A DNA stretch of 64,000 nucleotides from Rhyacichthys aspro (lineage: Eukaryota > Chordata > Actinopteri > Gobiiformes > Rhyacichthyidae): positions 11,624,303 through 11,688,302 of the forward strand of contig CM072170.1 in the NCBI GenBank assembly GCA_036850595.1, given 5' to 3'. The stretch's first letter is position 1. Each line of letters starts with the position of its first letter. Under the pieces are notes generated by a model. It was not told where the DNA came from. It did no database searches and was given only the letters and a program-made list of their open reading frames with translations. The position numbers and the translations under genes were made by a program. Below, piece by piece: positions 25,533 to 38,000 of the stretch.

Positions 25533-27263
25533 TTGAGCCAAAAATAAATATAGATGATCACTTTGCAAAAATAAAATCTATATAGCATACAGCTTTGACA
25601 GGGACAGATCCCATTTTGATGATAGTGAGGAATCAAAGGGGGTGAGGCTTAGTGACCAGTTGATTTAATTGAGCTCTTTACACCCATGGGGTTAAATATA
25701 AGCAACTGTTTATGTGAAAGCAACAATCATAAAAGTTAGCGAGGACGCAGGAGCTGTTGTAAAGACTGCCAAATGCCAGGCGCCATGGTAACGGTATAAT
25801 GCAGAAAAATTGGTGTATTATAGATGTCTCTAGAGTGGTGTTCGGCGGTGGCCTGTTTGTACTTTAGTTACGGCATCTTATGTGTGATCCCATTTTAATC
25901 AGGATTTGCAGAAATACTTTAAGTTATAGCCCAGTGAAAGTCTCTGGGAGCTTCTTGGAGCATGAACAGAGTCGAAGCGTTAAATATTTCAATAAACAAG
26001 TCCATGTTAAATATTTCATTGGCAGAACGATTGATACGAACTGAAACTACTCTATGAAACATTAAAGGAGCTGTGTCCATCTGAACCATACAGTGGCCCT
26101 CTCAGAGCGCTGTTGGTGCCACAGCTCCTTTAGCTGCTTTTAAGCCAGAGCACTGGAGAAATATAAGGAATGCTGTCACCATTGTTAGTGCAGTCATACA
26201 TCATAGAAGGAGAGAAATTTGCTTAATAGGAATCTGTTCTCTCGCAGGCGTTATCTTACCCTGCGACTTCCCTTGTGCTCCGTTCTCACCCAGCTCTCCT
26301 CTCTCTTAAACTGGGGTGAATAAAGAACAATAATATTGTGAAGGATTTCAGAGGCAGTGGAAAAAATGCCCAAGAGTGTGGGCTGTGGCCTTGTGAAAAA
26401 CAGAGTTTCACTGCAGGGTTGGGGAGTAAGGCTTTATCTTGTGTCCTCTGTTTTCTCATTGAGACGCAGCCCTGCAAAGTTTGGCTTGCTGCATATCCTG
26501 ATTCCCTGATAAAACACTGCTGTGCTCCAGTGTACAAATCCCCAACTTAATTATTATGCGCTCAAACAGAAATTAACTAAATTATTATGATGATGGTGTC
26601 GCTACATGTCTCCCTTCAGCCCTTTTCAAACCAAAAGTTTTTGATATTTTAAAGGTGGTAGGGGTTTGGGACCTTTTTAGCAGCATCTAGTGAGGAAATG
26701 GTAGATTGTAATTCCACACGCCACAGGCCCCTGGAGATGGAACTAAGGCCCCCACAGGATAATCTGTGTTTGTTCACACTTGCAGGCCTAAAGACAGGAT
26801 GATAGTGCATAGTCACTGGGGTTGGCTACAGGATTTTTACTCGATGAATCTTGAACACATTTAAATAACTCATGTTTAACCACACAAATGACTGACTTGT
26901 TTTTTAGAAATCTAAGTAGTGCTAATCAAACGTTTGAAAGTAAAAGTTAATTCATACGAATTCATGTTTTGAAATATTGACGTTTGTAAATGTGGGTGTT
27001 CAGTTATGATGTGAAGGGCCGTCTATCTTGTTGCTTTATGAACTGAGAAAGGGGCAGGTTACACAGGTTTATTTGTCCTTCTCCTGTTCGCTCATGGGAT
27101 GTATTGCATTGTATGGAAGACTTGTTTTGATAAAGCCTTTTTTTAATGAATCATACATAGTGAAAAGCGAACTTTGCACATCTGTTTCTAGGGACGGGTG
27201 CGTGGGAGAGCGCACGTGTGGCTCACAAAGCATAAAGATGAAAAGATTCCCGCACACAGTCTA
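25533..27263. other. mdga2 intron 1, no gene seen
   Basis: Between the inverted minisatellite and the hammerhead-like repeat I see no exon or recognisable element. Open frames around 26286-26550 and 27028-27264 lie antisense to each other and look like chance. Confidence 0.5.
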
Positions 27264-27339
27264 GCTTGCAAACACTGACGTTTATTCAAAGACCAAACAA
27301 TGCAACGTTTCGGCACTAGGCCTTCATCTTCAGAGAAGC
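27264..27339 (-). mobile_element. Hammerhead-ribozyme-like motif, Penelope-type remnant
   Basis: On the minus strand the order is GCTTCT, CTGAAGATGA, a small GGC-CTAGT-GCC hairpin, GAAACGTT, an 18-nt spacer, then AAACGTC and AGTGTTTGCAAGC. This parallels the hammerhead ribozyme: a CUGAUGA core, stem II, GAAA, stem III (ACGTT/AACGT) and a GUC cleavage triplet. A weak stem I can form from CT/AG plus GCTT/AAGC. Known biology: Penelope-like retroelements of fish and amphibians carry hammerheads with exactly this gaaacgttg...ttcatc signature. The core here has three extra bases (CTGA-AGA-TGA), so it is probably inactive. No reverse transcriptase coding remains nearby. Confidence 0.5.
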
Positions 27340-27483
27340 AGGGGCCAGTTTATGAAAAAATAGTGATAATAAGTAATAATATTGAATCATACATTACCAT
27401 GAACAGAGCAAATGAATTCATGAATGAAAAGAAAAAATAACAGTCACAGTGAGCAATGTGCAGTGAATTTTATGTATAGATTA

Positions 27484-27489
27484 TTTATT
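27484..27489 (-). terminator. Poly(A) signal of the astacin gene
   Basis: AATAAA on the minus strand, about 100 bases past the astacin stop codon at 27588-27590. It is in the right place to end the 3' UTR. The AT-rich surroundings make a chance match possible. Confidence 0.6.
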
Positions 27490-27587
27490 ATAGATTATTA
27501 TCTGACAACCAACATCCAACCAAATATCAAAGAAAAGTTATCCTTCTTAATATGAATGAAACGTCATGACAAAATTCAAGCTATTCA

Positions 27588-29417
27588 TTAGCCTCTGCAT
27601 TTGTAGAGTCTGTTGATCCTTAACACGTCGAGGTCAGACAGGCGGTCTCTCTGGCCAATGGGGACGTTGGGGTCAGGGATCGGTGTAATTGTCTCCGCCC
27701 AATCCTTCCCAAAGGCATCTCTATGGATTTTGTGATGAGACAAAGATAAATATTTAGTACGCATTTCAGACTGTACAAAGAGAAGTAGATTTTTCATTGA
27801 TGTGCCATTGTTCAGTGCTAACGTACTTTGAATAGTGCATTATAGAGGAATAATCATAAGGCGTGCTGAGGTTGTCTGTGTCAGCTTTCTCAAAGTTCTC
27901 GGTGAAATCTGCGAATAAAAACAATTGTGTGAGAAAATGAAATATATCTTTATCACGTGACTTACTTTTGATACTTACGCTCAATGACGTTATCCCAGTT
28001 GATGCGGACGTACTTGTCGCGGTCGCTGCGGGTGTGCTCGTGATAGAAACCCATAGCGTGCATAACCTCGTGCTGGATGATCCCAATGCTCACGCAGCCA
28101 AACTTCTGCAGAGACACTACCTGCTTTTCTCCGGTCCGACCCAGCAAAGTCGCACACCTGACGGGATACGCATGGGAACCATTTGTATGTGAAAGTTTTG
28201 CTAATGTTAGTGACTGTGCACGCTCGACTTACCCATATCTAGGTTCGATGCTCAAGTAGGCTCTCTGTTTCTGGCGTGGAACAAAGTGGATGCAGGTTTT
28301 GGCTTCAAAGTCTTTGAAGGCTCTTAAAATCTCATTCTCCTCAGTGGTGTCTGTAATAGTTGATAAGAAGAAGAGGATCCATTTCAATCCAGTCTAACAC
28401 AGTGGTTATAACAGTGTAAAATATGTGTGCTGACCATATTTGTCACTGATTGTATAGGGGATTTCCACGTTCCCATTGGAAGACTTTGGCCACAGACAGC
28501 TGGAGGAATGACACTTCATAGCAGATCTTGTTCTTGGTATGATCAAATCCCCCTCAAGAAACTCAGTAGACCCTACGAAAACACATTTATATCCAATGAT
28601 CAGAAACAGCTCTGACCTTTTTTCTCTGTTCAAAATGGCACCCCGATTATCTACCTACCATTATTCATCCTCAGTATAGTTGTGGTAATGTCCTCTTTGC
28701 CTGATGCGTCCAGAGAGTGCTCTAAAAATGGTAACACAGCAGAAGGTATACAACTCAGTATAATAGCTGCTGATCCCACAGCATATCACACATAATAAAT
28801 TCAATAGGGCTGAAAATAGCACGAAGTTTTGGCCACTTACCTGTATTGCCCTCATGGTTCTGTAAGAAACGCAGAGAAAAATGCTTCCATTAAATCACAG
28901 CACTAAATAAAATGCATTTATACAGTAAAACAATTTAAACATTTCAGAAGTACACCAGTAGTGACAGCACAGCAGTGGCCAAAACAGCTTTCGTTTCACA
29001 GATAAATAACATGTTGCAGGTTCTTGTCATGTCTGTGGGGTCCTCATTTCACACCCACTTAGCTCTCTCTTTTTAAATGTTGTCATTTTCTCACCTATGC
29101 TTCACTTTTTTTGTCTTACTACTGTTTAGAAATGGTGTGTGCACTTGTGTCCAAGTAGAACACAACTCAACAGCAGCTCACTTTTCCATTGTCTTAAACA
29201 GTCCATTAAAGTAATACCACTTATAGTAACTGAATATTAGCTGCTATCTGGGAAATAACAAACTGTATTTTCTATCCTAACCCTTGCTGCTGCCTCTTTG
29301 ACCCTGACCTGTAGATTGTTCTGTAATTGGTGAGTTTTTCCTTACTTGTCCATCTTGAGCGTTGCAGAGGCCTAGCAGCACCACCAGCAGGAGACCTGTA
29401 GTCGTCTTGAGGTCCAT
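27588..29417 (-). CDS. Six-cysteine astacin metalloprotease (C6AST/nephrosin-like), complete
   Basis: Secreted zinc endopeptidase. Coding exons in reading order: 29417-29346, 28859-28841, 28721-28659, 28572-28435, 28350-28233, 28157-27979, 27908-27827 and 27720-27588. Every intron is GT-AG, all phases agree, and they join to a 267-residue protein. Residues 1-20 are a signal peptide (MDLKTTTGLLLVVLLGLCNA). Residues 21-67 are the propeptide with the aspartate-switch FLEGD (Asp60). The mature enzyme probably starts after PRTR at residue 67. It carries the zinc site HEVMHAMGFYHE (His166, Glu167, His170, His176) and the Met-turn SIMHY (Met220, Tyr222). Six mature cysteines include the extra pair KCHSSSC (Cys72, Cys77) that defines the teleost C6AST group. 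Relatives include nephrosin, patristacin and hatching enzymes; many hatching-enzyme genes have lost introns, so this intron-rich copy fits C6AST/nephrosin better. It lies wholly inside mdga2 intron 1, antisense. No inactivating change is seen. Confidence 0.92.
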
Positions 29418-29486
29418 TATTGGTCTGATGCCACAGCAGCTCAGGGGTCAGAGAGAAACTGATGCTGCATCACTGGCTGGCCAGAG

Positions 29487-29493
29487 TTTATAT
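29487..29493 (-). promoter_or_regulatory. TATA box of the astacin gene
   Basis: ATATAAA on the minus strand (context GCATATAAACTC), 70 bases before the astacin start codon. It would place transcription start near 29460 and give a 5' leader of about 45 bases. A TATA promoter suits a tissue-restricted secreted protease. Confidence 0.65.
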
Positions 29494-30779
29494 GCCTCTG
29501 TTGAGGTGTGTCTGTGTATTCAGATTATAGGCTCTGGCCCAGTGTTTTCACACAGGGATAATCTCATTCTGGAGGGATTACAGTGACCAAAGGCCTGTGT
29601 CTGCTCATTTAGCGTCACATTTCATATGGCTTTTTTAGCAGCAGGGAGTCTCCATTACAAATTTGGCATTGTCTGAACACAGCACACAGCTTTTTATTAG
29701 TTTTTATTTCAAAGCTGGAAATAGGGTTTATGCAAATGTAGAAACAACACAGAAATGCATTCGGCTACAAAATGGATAAAAGAATGAAGCAACAGTTATA
29801 ATCATGCTGTTAATCAAATACTGTAAATGGCATTGTGTGCACAGAAAAAGCCGTGGTCCAATCAAGACCACACCCTGAACCCTACACGCTGCATTGTGAA
29901 TACATTTACTGTACTCTTTTTTTCATTTTTACTACTGAATTTTTTTTTTCTGCTGAGGAAGCTACATCTTCTACATCTTCTCTACCACCAACCAAATGTA
30001 TTTTTCTCCCCAGGTTTTAGCTTTTAACTTATCTGAGGTTTTGCACTTAAAGTGTAATCACTGACACTTCCTATCAGCACATTCCTTTAAAATAACTCAT
30101 TTGACACTAACACTACAGTGGGGGTGGTCTTTAAAATCCCCTGGAAGCTACAAATTGGCTCTTAGTTTACACAGGGAGTGACCTTTTGTGGTGCGGTTCT
30201 ATTTAAAGTGTGTTCAGATAATTAGTGGCCGCCCTGTAAAGTCTTGTATCCTTTATTGGAACACAAAGACGGCCAGGCCTAAGCTATGAGACCCTAAAGC
30301 AGATGATAAATGCCACGCGGTTTCCTAGAAAAGTTAAGTCCAGCATAGGTTGTTTAAAGAGATGAGTAGTCTGAGTTATTGTTTGCCTTTCTAATAAATC
30401 CCCATGATCCAGTGTTTACAGGAGAAGAGGGATGCAGTCTGCCTTCACAACACCATAAACTGTTTTAGGATCCGATTTCACATGTCGAGGCCGTTGGCTT
30501 CAAACTGATTCTATCGCAGCAGCCTTTATGTCATGGGTCCTCTGCTATACATCACCGTAATGTGGCATTTATTATCAAGAACACAAAAATCGCATGCATA
30601 TATGTGAAATAAATCTTTTATATGTTCATGTACTCCTATTATGGGTTTTATGATGTCAGAGCAATGCCTGGAGTTCCATTTAGGAGATTTGCATAGGTGC
30701 CCAAGTAAAATAAATAAGTAAAGATTATAGACTTGGATAAGTGTAAATGCTGCCGTGCAAACTGAAAGCACACTAAACA
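29494..30779. other. Upstream flank of astacin gene within mdga2 intron 1
   Basis: Probable upstream regulatory region of the minus-strand protease. No exon or repeat is recognisable. A T-rich and pyrimidine-rich stretch occupies about 29910-30010. Confidence 0.45.
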
Positions 30780-30965
30780 TTCATGGCGTCATTTTGAACT
30801 GAACTTTGTGAACGGACCAAAAACAGGAAGAGTGCGACACTAAAATGATGTGACTTGATGGGGTTCGGAGATCAGAAAGAGCAAATTGAACAGATGAGTT
30901 GTTGTTTTTGTGTCTTGCTCCAAACTAAACGAAGCAAACTACAGTGTAAACACACCCTTAGAGTC
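30780..30965 (-). mobile_element. Possible hAT-type non-autonomous fragment
   Basis: Read on the minus strand it opens taagggtgtgtttacactgtag and continues tttgcttcgtttagtttgg. The other side contains ggtccgttcac. These are the phrases of a common fish non-autonomous hAT group with TAAGGGTG(T/C)NTTCACAC ends. The left limit is uncertain, and no target duplication is apparent. Confidence 0.35.
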
Positions 30966-31095
30966 TCAGCACATGTTATACTCAATGTCCATTCTCTTCT
31001 GTTTCTTAATGCCTCTCTAACTACAGACAACAATCTATGGAGACTTAAGTGCTGCAGACATTTTGAGATTTACCTAATTTTGATTTGTAGCTACA

Positions 31096-32024
31096 TTAAA
31101 GGTCGCATATTATGCTAAATCGACTTTTCTGAGCTTTTAACAATGTTCTAACGTTGTTTCTACCTCAAACACATATCCAAAGTTGTGTTTCATTCGCGCA
31201 TGTTTAAGTAATTTATTTAGTTTGAGCTACAGTCCTTTCAACGAGCCGTTTGACGCAATGACGTCAATATGTGAAATAAACCATTCCTCTCCAGGAAGTG
31301 CTCCTCCACACTCCTCCAGCCCCTCTCTCCTGCACTAACAACAGACGCACAGAGAAGCATCGCTGCTACTGTGTTAGCTTACTTACCGTCAGCAACATGT
31401 ATTACTAACAAGTATTACTGCATAGCTCTACATATTGCTCGGCTACTTTATTATAGTTCTTTCAATACACTGCACAACAGCTACCTTAGGAGTCTCTCAA
31501 CTTTCTCAACTTCAGTAGGCATTGTACGGCCATTTCCACATGTGCACCTATAAACAGAAGCAGTTAACACGCGCTATGCTACGGGCTACACCATAGAAAC
31601 ATACACAATAAATAGTTTCTCATTTACCAAGCAGAAACGTCTTGTAGAAGCCTACGAGGTTTTTGTGTTTGCTCATGTTCTTCGAACTCAGAGTCAGACT
31701 CTGGGTCGAAGATATACGGCTCAGTTACTCTCAAAGACATTGCTGAAAAAGTTATTACTACCATGTATCATGTTTACTTCAGTCTGTTTCCAGCGCAGCG
31801 CTAGTGTGACGTCATGAGTGGGCGGAGCCAACACGTGAGAGCTGAGCCTTAAAGTGACAGCGCCAAATCAGACCGTTCACTTTGGACTCATGATGAGAGC
31901 TCATCCAAACCGCTTGTATAAGCTCATTATTGTGTGTTTCATGTTGCAAAACGTGATATGGTAACCTAAATGTATCCAAAATACACTGTATAATGTTCAA
32001 AATAGTATAATATAGGACCTTTAA
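31096..32024. mobile_element. TTAA-flanked piggyBac-like MITE
   Basis: A 921-bp element (31100-32020) is bounded on both sides by TTAA (31096-31099 and 32021-32024), the target site duplicated by piggyBac-type transposases. The ends are inverted repeats. The left reads AGGTCGCATATTATGCTAAA and the right, reverse-complemented, AGGTCCTATATTATACTATT; about 18 of the first 24 bases match. It encodes no transposase, so it is non-autonomous. Similar aaggtccyatattatgc repeats are abundant in percomorph fish. Inside are two perfect TGACGTCA palindromes at 31259-31266 and 31807-31814. Confidence 0.75.
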
Positions 32025-35000
32025 AAAAGATAGCAATCCTTAATAAAAGGTTGTTCATGGGTGAACAGCCGACAGTGCAGTATTGCCCCATGATACTACA
32101 TATAGGCACTTCTAGTCACTTCTTGTCATAATGGGAAATGGTAGGAGGAATGAAAGGTTATCACCCACTGAGTTTTTCTGCTTGCTTTTTCAGCAGAGGA
32201 AATAATAGAATGCTCCTGAGAAAATAGAACAACTAAAGGTTCACATAAACCAAATAGACTGACTGTGACTACGTTATAACATTTGTTGTGAATGGCTTGG
32301 TTTTGTTGCTAGGTTATGAGAAAGCGGTTGTGTGCTGCAGATGGGAAGTTTTGGCACACTCTTCCCACTCACCAAAAACAACAGAGACGGCGAGCCCTAT
32401 TAGCCCTGGGCTGCGTCGACTTCATGTCTGTCTTATCTGCTGACACTCTGTGGGCAGCCAAAGACAACAGTCAACGAGCAATATCAATTTACGTAATGGC
32501 CTATTAAACACTGTGCTTAACATTTAGAACGGCAGCGCTGGTGTCGGGTGTGAGTGTGCCACGCCAGGAAGAACCACCCCGTGAAATGAAGCGCATTAGC
32601 CCGCTCTGCTGCTACTCCTGCCCCTTCTCCAGTTGGGCACCTGACCTGACACACATGCCCTACTTGTTCTCCCTTGGACTTCATGTCAAAATATCCATTT
32701 GTTCTGCACTGGCATTCATCCTTTAATAACTCAAGCATTCACAAAAGCTACTAAAGCCAGTTTATCGGCATCAGTCTGAAAGAGTAAACATCTTGTTAAT
32801 TCTAATCAACATTCAGAAACAAATACACTGAATACACGCGCCGTCTTAATTGGAGTAAATTAGCACACTTGTAAAGAGCCGTGCAAATGCTAAATTAAAT
32901 CAGGTATGTTATTGTCGTAATGCGGTTGATTAAAGCTGCAATCCAGTGGCATGGTCCATTCAGGGAATAATTGTCTTTGATGGATGAGATGTCAAAGGCA
33001 TTACCAGGTTCATTTTACTTCATCATTATTCTTTCAAAAGTCTTATTATGAAACTCAAACACAGCGAGGGGTTAAAAGATTATTGGTGACTGGTTGCCAT
33101 TTCTAAGACTGGTTCCTGGATCGTACATTTTGTCTGATTGTCTACACTCGAATCACTCTTATATGCCATTGAAACTGAACAGTATTGAAGGAGAGAAGTG
33201 GATGAGTCATTCCCTTTCGACCACCCACGTTTTCCCAGCCCGTCTGGAACTGATGATGTTAGAGACGTAGTGGCGAGCTCATTTCTCTCCCTTCAGGCTA
33301 CAGCTCCTCATACAAAGCTTTCTGCTAGCACTTTTTTTTTTTGTAGATAATGATCATTTTGAAACTGAGAACATTTACACAATGAGAGGAAATTTAAAAA
33401 GGCATAACAGAGAACTGTAAGTTAATCACTCAAGTTTAAAAATGCATGTTTCATCTCATCTGTAATGCCTTGCATTCTGTAGGCGGTGCATTGAAATGTT
33501 ATATTATTGCTGAATTAGATCTTTTTGGTATTCACTTTTTAATGGCGTTTTACTATAAAGTGAAAAAACTTTATTCTCTGAGAACTTGGGTAGCTGTTCA
33601 TTTCTTTCCCATTCAGACTTTTTTATTCTTATAGAGACAGACTTATTTGTTTAGTTCAAGGCTGTCTAATGCAGTATAGGAACATAAGGACACTGTGTAA
33701 AAGGCCTACACTAAAGAAAAAAGGACAAAGTAAACTCCGTATCACTCCACACTGTTGTCACATATGTCTAATCATGCTTTAGTTTTTCCTACGTTGCCTC
33801 TTTGTTAACATCCCATTTTCTCTACTACTTTTTCACCAAATCGTATACATGGCTTTGTTTGCATCAATTTGCATCATTCAGCTGAGCCATTTTTAAATTC
33901 ACACGAATAAGCACTCTTCATCTAACAAGACTCTGTGGGAAAACATCTCCAAAACTCTTAGGCCAGAGTCATTTGCATAAAACTGTTAGAGTTTAGCAGT
34001 ATTTGCTTTGTCGATTAGTTTTGTTAGTCAAGTTTTTTTTTTTTGTGAAGTGTCTCCCAAGTTGCCGCGAGTGATATTAAAGACCTGTAGCCCGGGTTCC
34101 TAAGAGCATCACTCAGCGAGATCTCTAAAACCCATTTCCTGCCTGGCTTAGAATAATGAGGTGTGGGAGCCCGCTGGCAGGGTTTAGCTGTGACGCTTCC
34201 CTCCCTCTCCCCCACTGGAAGAAAAATGACGGATGGTTTACAGTCACACACACTCACATGCAGGCAGAGACGTGGACATATGCCCCGTGGAGGTGTTATG
34301 GATAGCTGCGTATTGCAAAGCTAGCCAGCAGGCAGCTCTGTCGGCCGGCCTCCTCTATGGCCATCGATAGGACGGTGAGAGAGCCAATCACGAGGCTGGA
34401 TTCTTGGCGGGGAGCACCCAGTCTTAAGTGGAGTGCCAGAAAGTGTATCCTCAGCGAGCTGCTGCTGGCTCACCGTTAGCCAACCGTGAGATAGCCACCG
34501 CTTCCCCTCCGCCAATCCTGTGAGTGTTGGCGGGAGTGAGTCCTATCGACAGAGGACGGCCGCATGGTTCCAGCCAATCTGGGCTTTATCCTTCCCTACA
34601 GATGTCCGATTAGTGTTGTTTAGGGAAATCAAACTGCCACAACAGGTCCAGTTTGCCAGCACGGTACACCGAATGGACAGAGTGGTTGAGTGGGATAGCA
34701 AAAAGATACAAAGGTTTACCATTTAGATGTAAGCCATAGGGTGTTATATTTTTCTGGTAAAATTAAAGCGAGAATCTTTGGATATTGTGTTGCACTTCAC
34801 TTTACTCTTTCTACAGTAGAAGGTGAGGTGTGTAGTTTTTGGTGGTGTCATTGCATATTTATTGTCTATAAACAAACCCTGTGAAAATAGGACTGACAGT
34901 AAGTTTAAAATTTAGAAATAAAGCCTTGTTATTTATGACCGTTGCACAGATATACTATAAGGCTGTGTGTGATAAATAAATGCAGTTGCTTAGTTGCAGC

Positions 35001-38000
35001 TGAAGGAACATCCACCAGTTTCTGTGGAGCATTGAATGTCTATTTCTCAAGCTAGACGAATGCACTGACTGTTATTTTGAAGCCAGGACACTCTCATTTT
35101 ACCTGATCGGTCCCATTTTGTTCAGTTGTACATTTTGCACAATGCACTGTGTGAGGTTAGCCCTGTAAATATTTGAATCAACAGGAATCATGAGAATGGA
35201 CATAACTTTAATATCTTAGTTGATGCAATAAGTTACAGAGCTATATTACCTCTAGGCCATAGTGTGTCTTGTATGTACACCTGTTGCTTGGCTCAGCTCC
35301 ACAGCTCTGCTCAAGGCTCTTTTTTAATAATACCATGAGTCAGAAGATGACATCTCACTGCCAGGTTCTTCCTTTAATATGATGCTAACTTTCTCCAGCG
35401 TGTACTTGTTAAAGTCTGTAAGTTTATTCCTCACAAACCTGGTCTGGCCCAGAGAGCGGGGGGGCACCAGGATGTGTTCAATGAACTCTGCTCATGTACA
35501 CTTTAATTGGCCTATACCACAGGAGTCTGCCTCTGTAGAGTTGACAAAGGCATTACAGAGCACTGTTCTGGTTTTACTGTATGTCATGTCCCCTTTTTTT
35601 AAATGAAGTTGTTAAAATGGGTGTTTGTGTTTAATTCATGACATACTGACCGCTAGTATATATTTAACTTTGGTAATTTTGGAACTTGACTAAACATTGT
35701 AGTTTCCCTTCAGGTTTTCCAAATTGAACAAATGTGTTTTTGTATTTCTAAAACTCCTCTTGATATTTAAATATCCAAATGTTTCAAGTGGATGGTGCTT
35801 GAATCCTTGCAAATGGAAACAGTACCAGTGCAGACAACCCTTTTTTATGGAAACAAAGTACAGTGTGCTCCTTTTTGCTTTGCTCTGTCAAATGTTTACG
35901 TGTGTCTGTGTTTATGGGCATTAGCCTGGCTATGTCACTGTTAAATACTCTGCCTGTGTGAGGACAGTTTACACTGCTTTGTGTTTCAGCACCAAGGACA
36001 GAGACAGTGGTTTCCAGCCCAGCTTCAGTCCTGTACGCTACGTCAGAGTGAGATACAAAACAACATGGTTTTCCACTGTCTCTCACATAATTACAGTAGG
36101 TCAAGTGGAATGAGTCAAGCAACTTTACTGACATTTTAGCTAAGCTCAGTGATAAACACTACTACAGTGTCTTTCTCTGGTTATCATCACTGCCAGCACC
36201 CAAAAAACACAGAACTCTTCAAAGACTAGCTGCATCTCTGTGTTCAGCTGCATTATAAGCCATTTTGAGATCATTTTTGAAACAAGGTTTGTCTAAATTG
36301 TTTTTGCGCGACTATTCAGTAGAAAGGGATCTCCTCATAGGATCCTCAAAGTCAAGCATCTCTCAGTTGAAGTTCTGAATCAGAGGATGCAGACTCGCTT
36401 GTGCCGTATTTTGAAGATGCTTTGGCTGACATAAAGCTTGCATGAGGATAATGGAGGCAGCTGTATGCAGTCAAGCTCCATAACCCCTGCTGTGGTGAGC
36501 AGTAATGCAGGAGCGCAGACAAATCTGTCCCCTACACCTCCCCGCACTCATCTCTCTTTCTCTCCTTCCATCTCGGCAGGGTTTTGGCAGCCTCATACTG
36601 GCCTAATTTTAGAGTAACAAGGTGTGTACGTGCGCATGTGTTAGTGTGTGTGTGCATTTTTAACTATAAATAGAGCCTCTGAGGGCCGCAGCTGTGCACA
36701 GTTGTTTTGTGCTCTTATGGCTTTGCATGTCTATTGAATGACAGACAAACGACCCCCTCTGCTGTGTTAATCATCCATCTCAACTCAAGTACTCAAGAAC
36801 TTACGGTAAGCTTCAATTTGTGCCACTAAACGGCCATCTCCCATGTCTCCATGCGTTTGATAGTAATAATTTTCTGCTGAGTTGGACAAATACATTGTTG
36901 TAGTCATGGTGCAGTCTCCACGCCACTTGTGTTTCCACCGCTGTGATAGATGATCTGTGCTGATAGTGCGAAGCTGGATCCATAGCCAGTCTCATTTACA
37001 ATAACTGTGTAGGCCAAGCAGCACAAGCGAGTGCATTACACTGTGTAATCAATACGCTCTGACAAGCCCTGATGTAATAATATGCATGTGCTGCTGGCAA
37101 ACCATTCCAAGGCCTTACACACACGGATGACCCGGCGGATGAGTTGCCTCTCAATTATATAGAGGCAGCGCAGGAAAGGCCGGTCAGTGTACGGCAAGAA
37201 GGAATAGATGGGAAATAGCGGTGCATCACTTCAGAGGATGCTACCGGTAGTGTTTTCTTGAACAGCCATGACACTGGCGTGAAATCCCTTTTAGTGCTGA
37301 TGCTGGGAGGCAGGGCTCGTGCATGTGGACGCTCCAACTCACACTTACTCAGGGTTTAAAGCTCCAGTTGACACCACTGAGGAAGAGAACACTGCAGAAC
37401 AGCCTACTTTACCTCAGCTGTCCTCAGTTTGACCCAAGAAGCAACCCTTTCAAATCTGATTTAGCTATCTATCATTTCCAGAAAAGGGTCACATGGAATA
37501 TCAAGAGTATTCAAGAGGACATGATATGCATCCTAAATGTTATTTGGTCTAATATATGCATGTCAGCAAAATATGATACATGGCTTAGGAAAACTTTAAA
37601 TTGTCTAAATATGGACATCCTTAAGATAAAATACTTTTTCAAAGCTTAAGAAATTACCATATCAGAGAAAGAACGTTGTTTTACATATTGTCAAATAGAT
37701 AAACAGTAAACCCTATGTATTTTTGCATTGGAAACTAAAATAATTACACATAGAGCTAATTTCCTTAGACTGAATTGTAGGAGTAAACGTGTATCTGTCA
37801 TTATTGATTGGGTGTGTGCTGAGTGAGCGGCTGCTCTGTGTTTTTGCTGAGTCGTGTCCTGTCTGAAAAGCATTGACCTTAGAGAAGGCTGGTTAAATAG
37901 GTCAAGTATGTGTTAATTATTCAGCGTGCACTTAATTAATTATATGTTACTGCTGCACCAGTATGAACTGTATTTTCAATATATTTTAGAAAATAGTATT

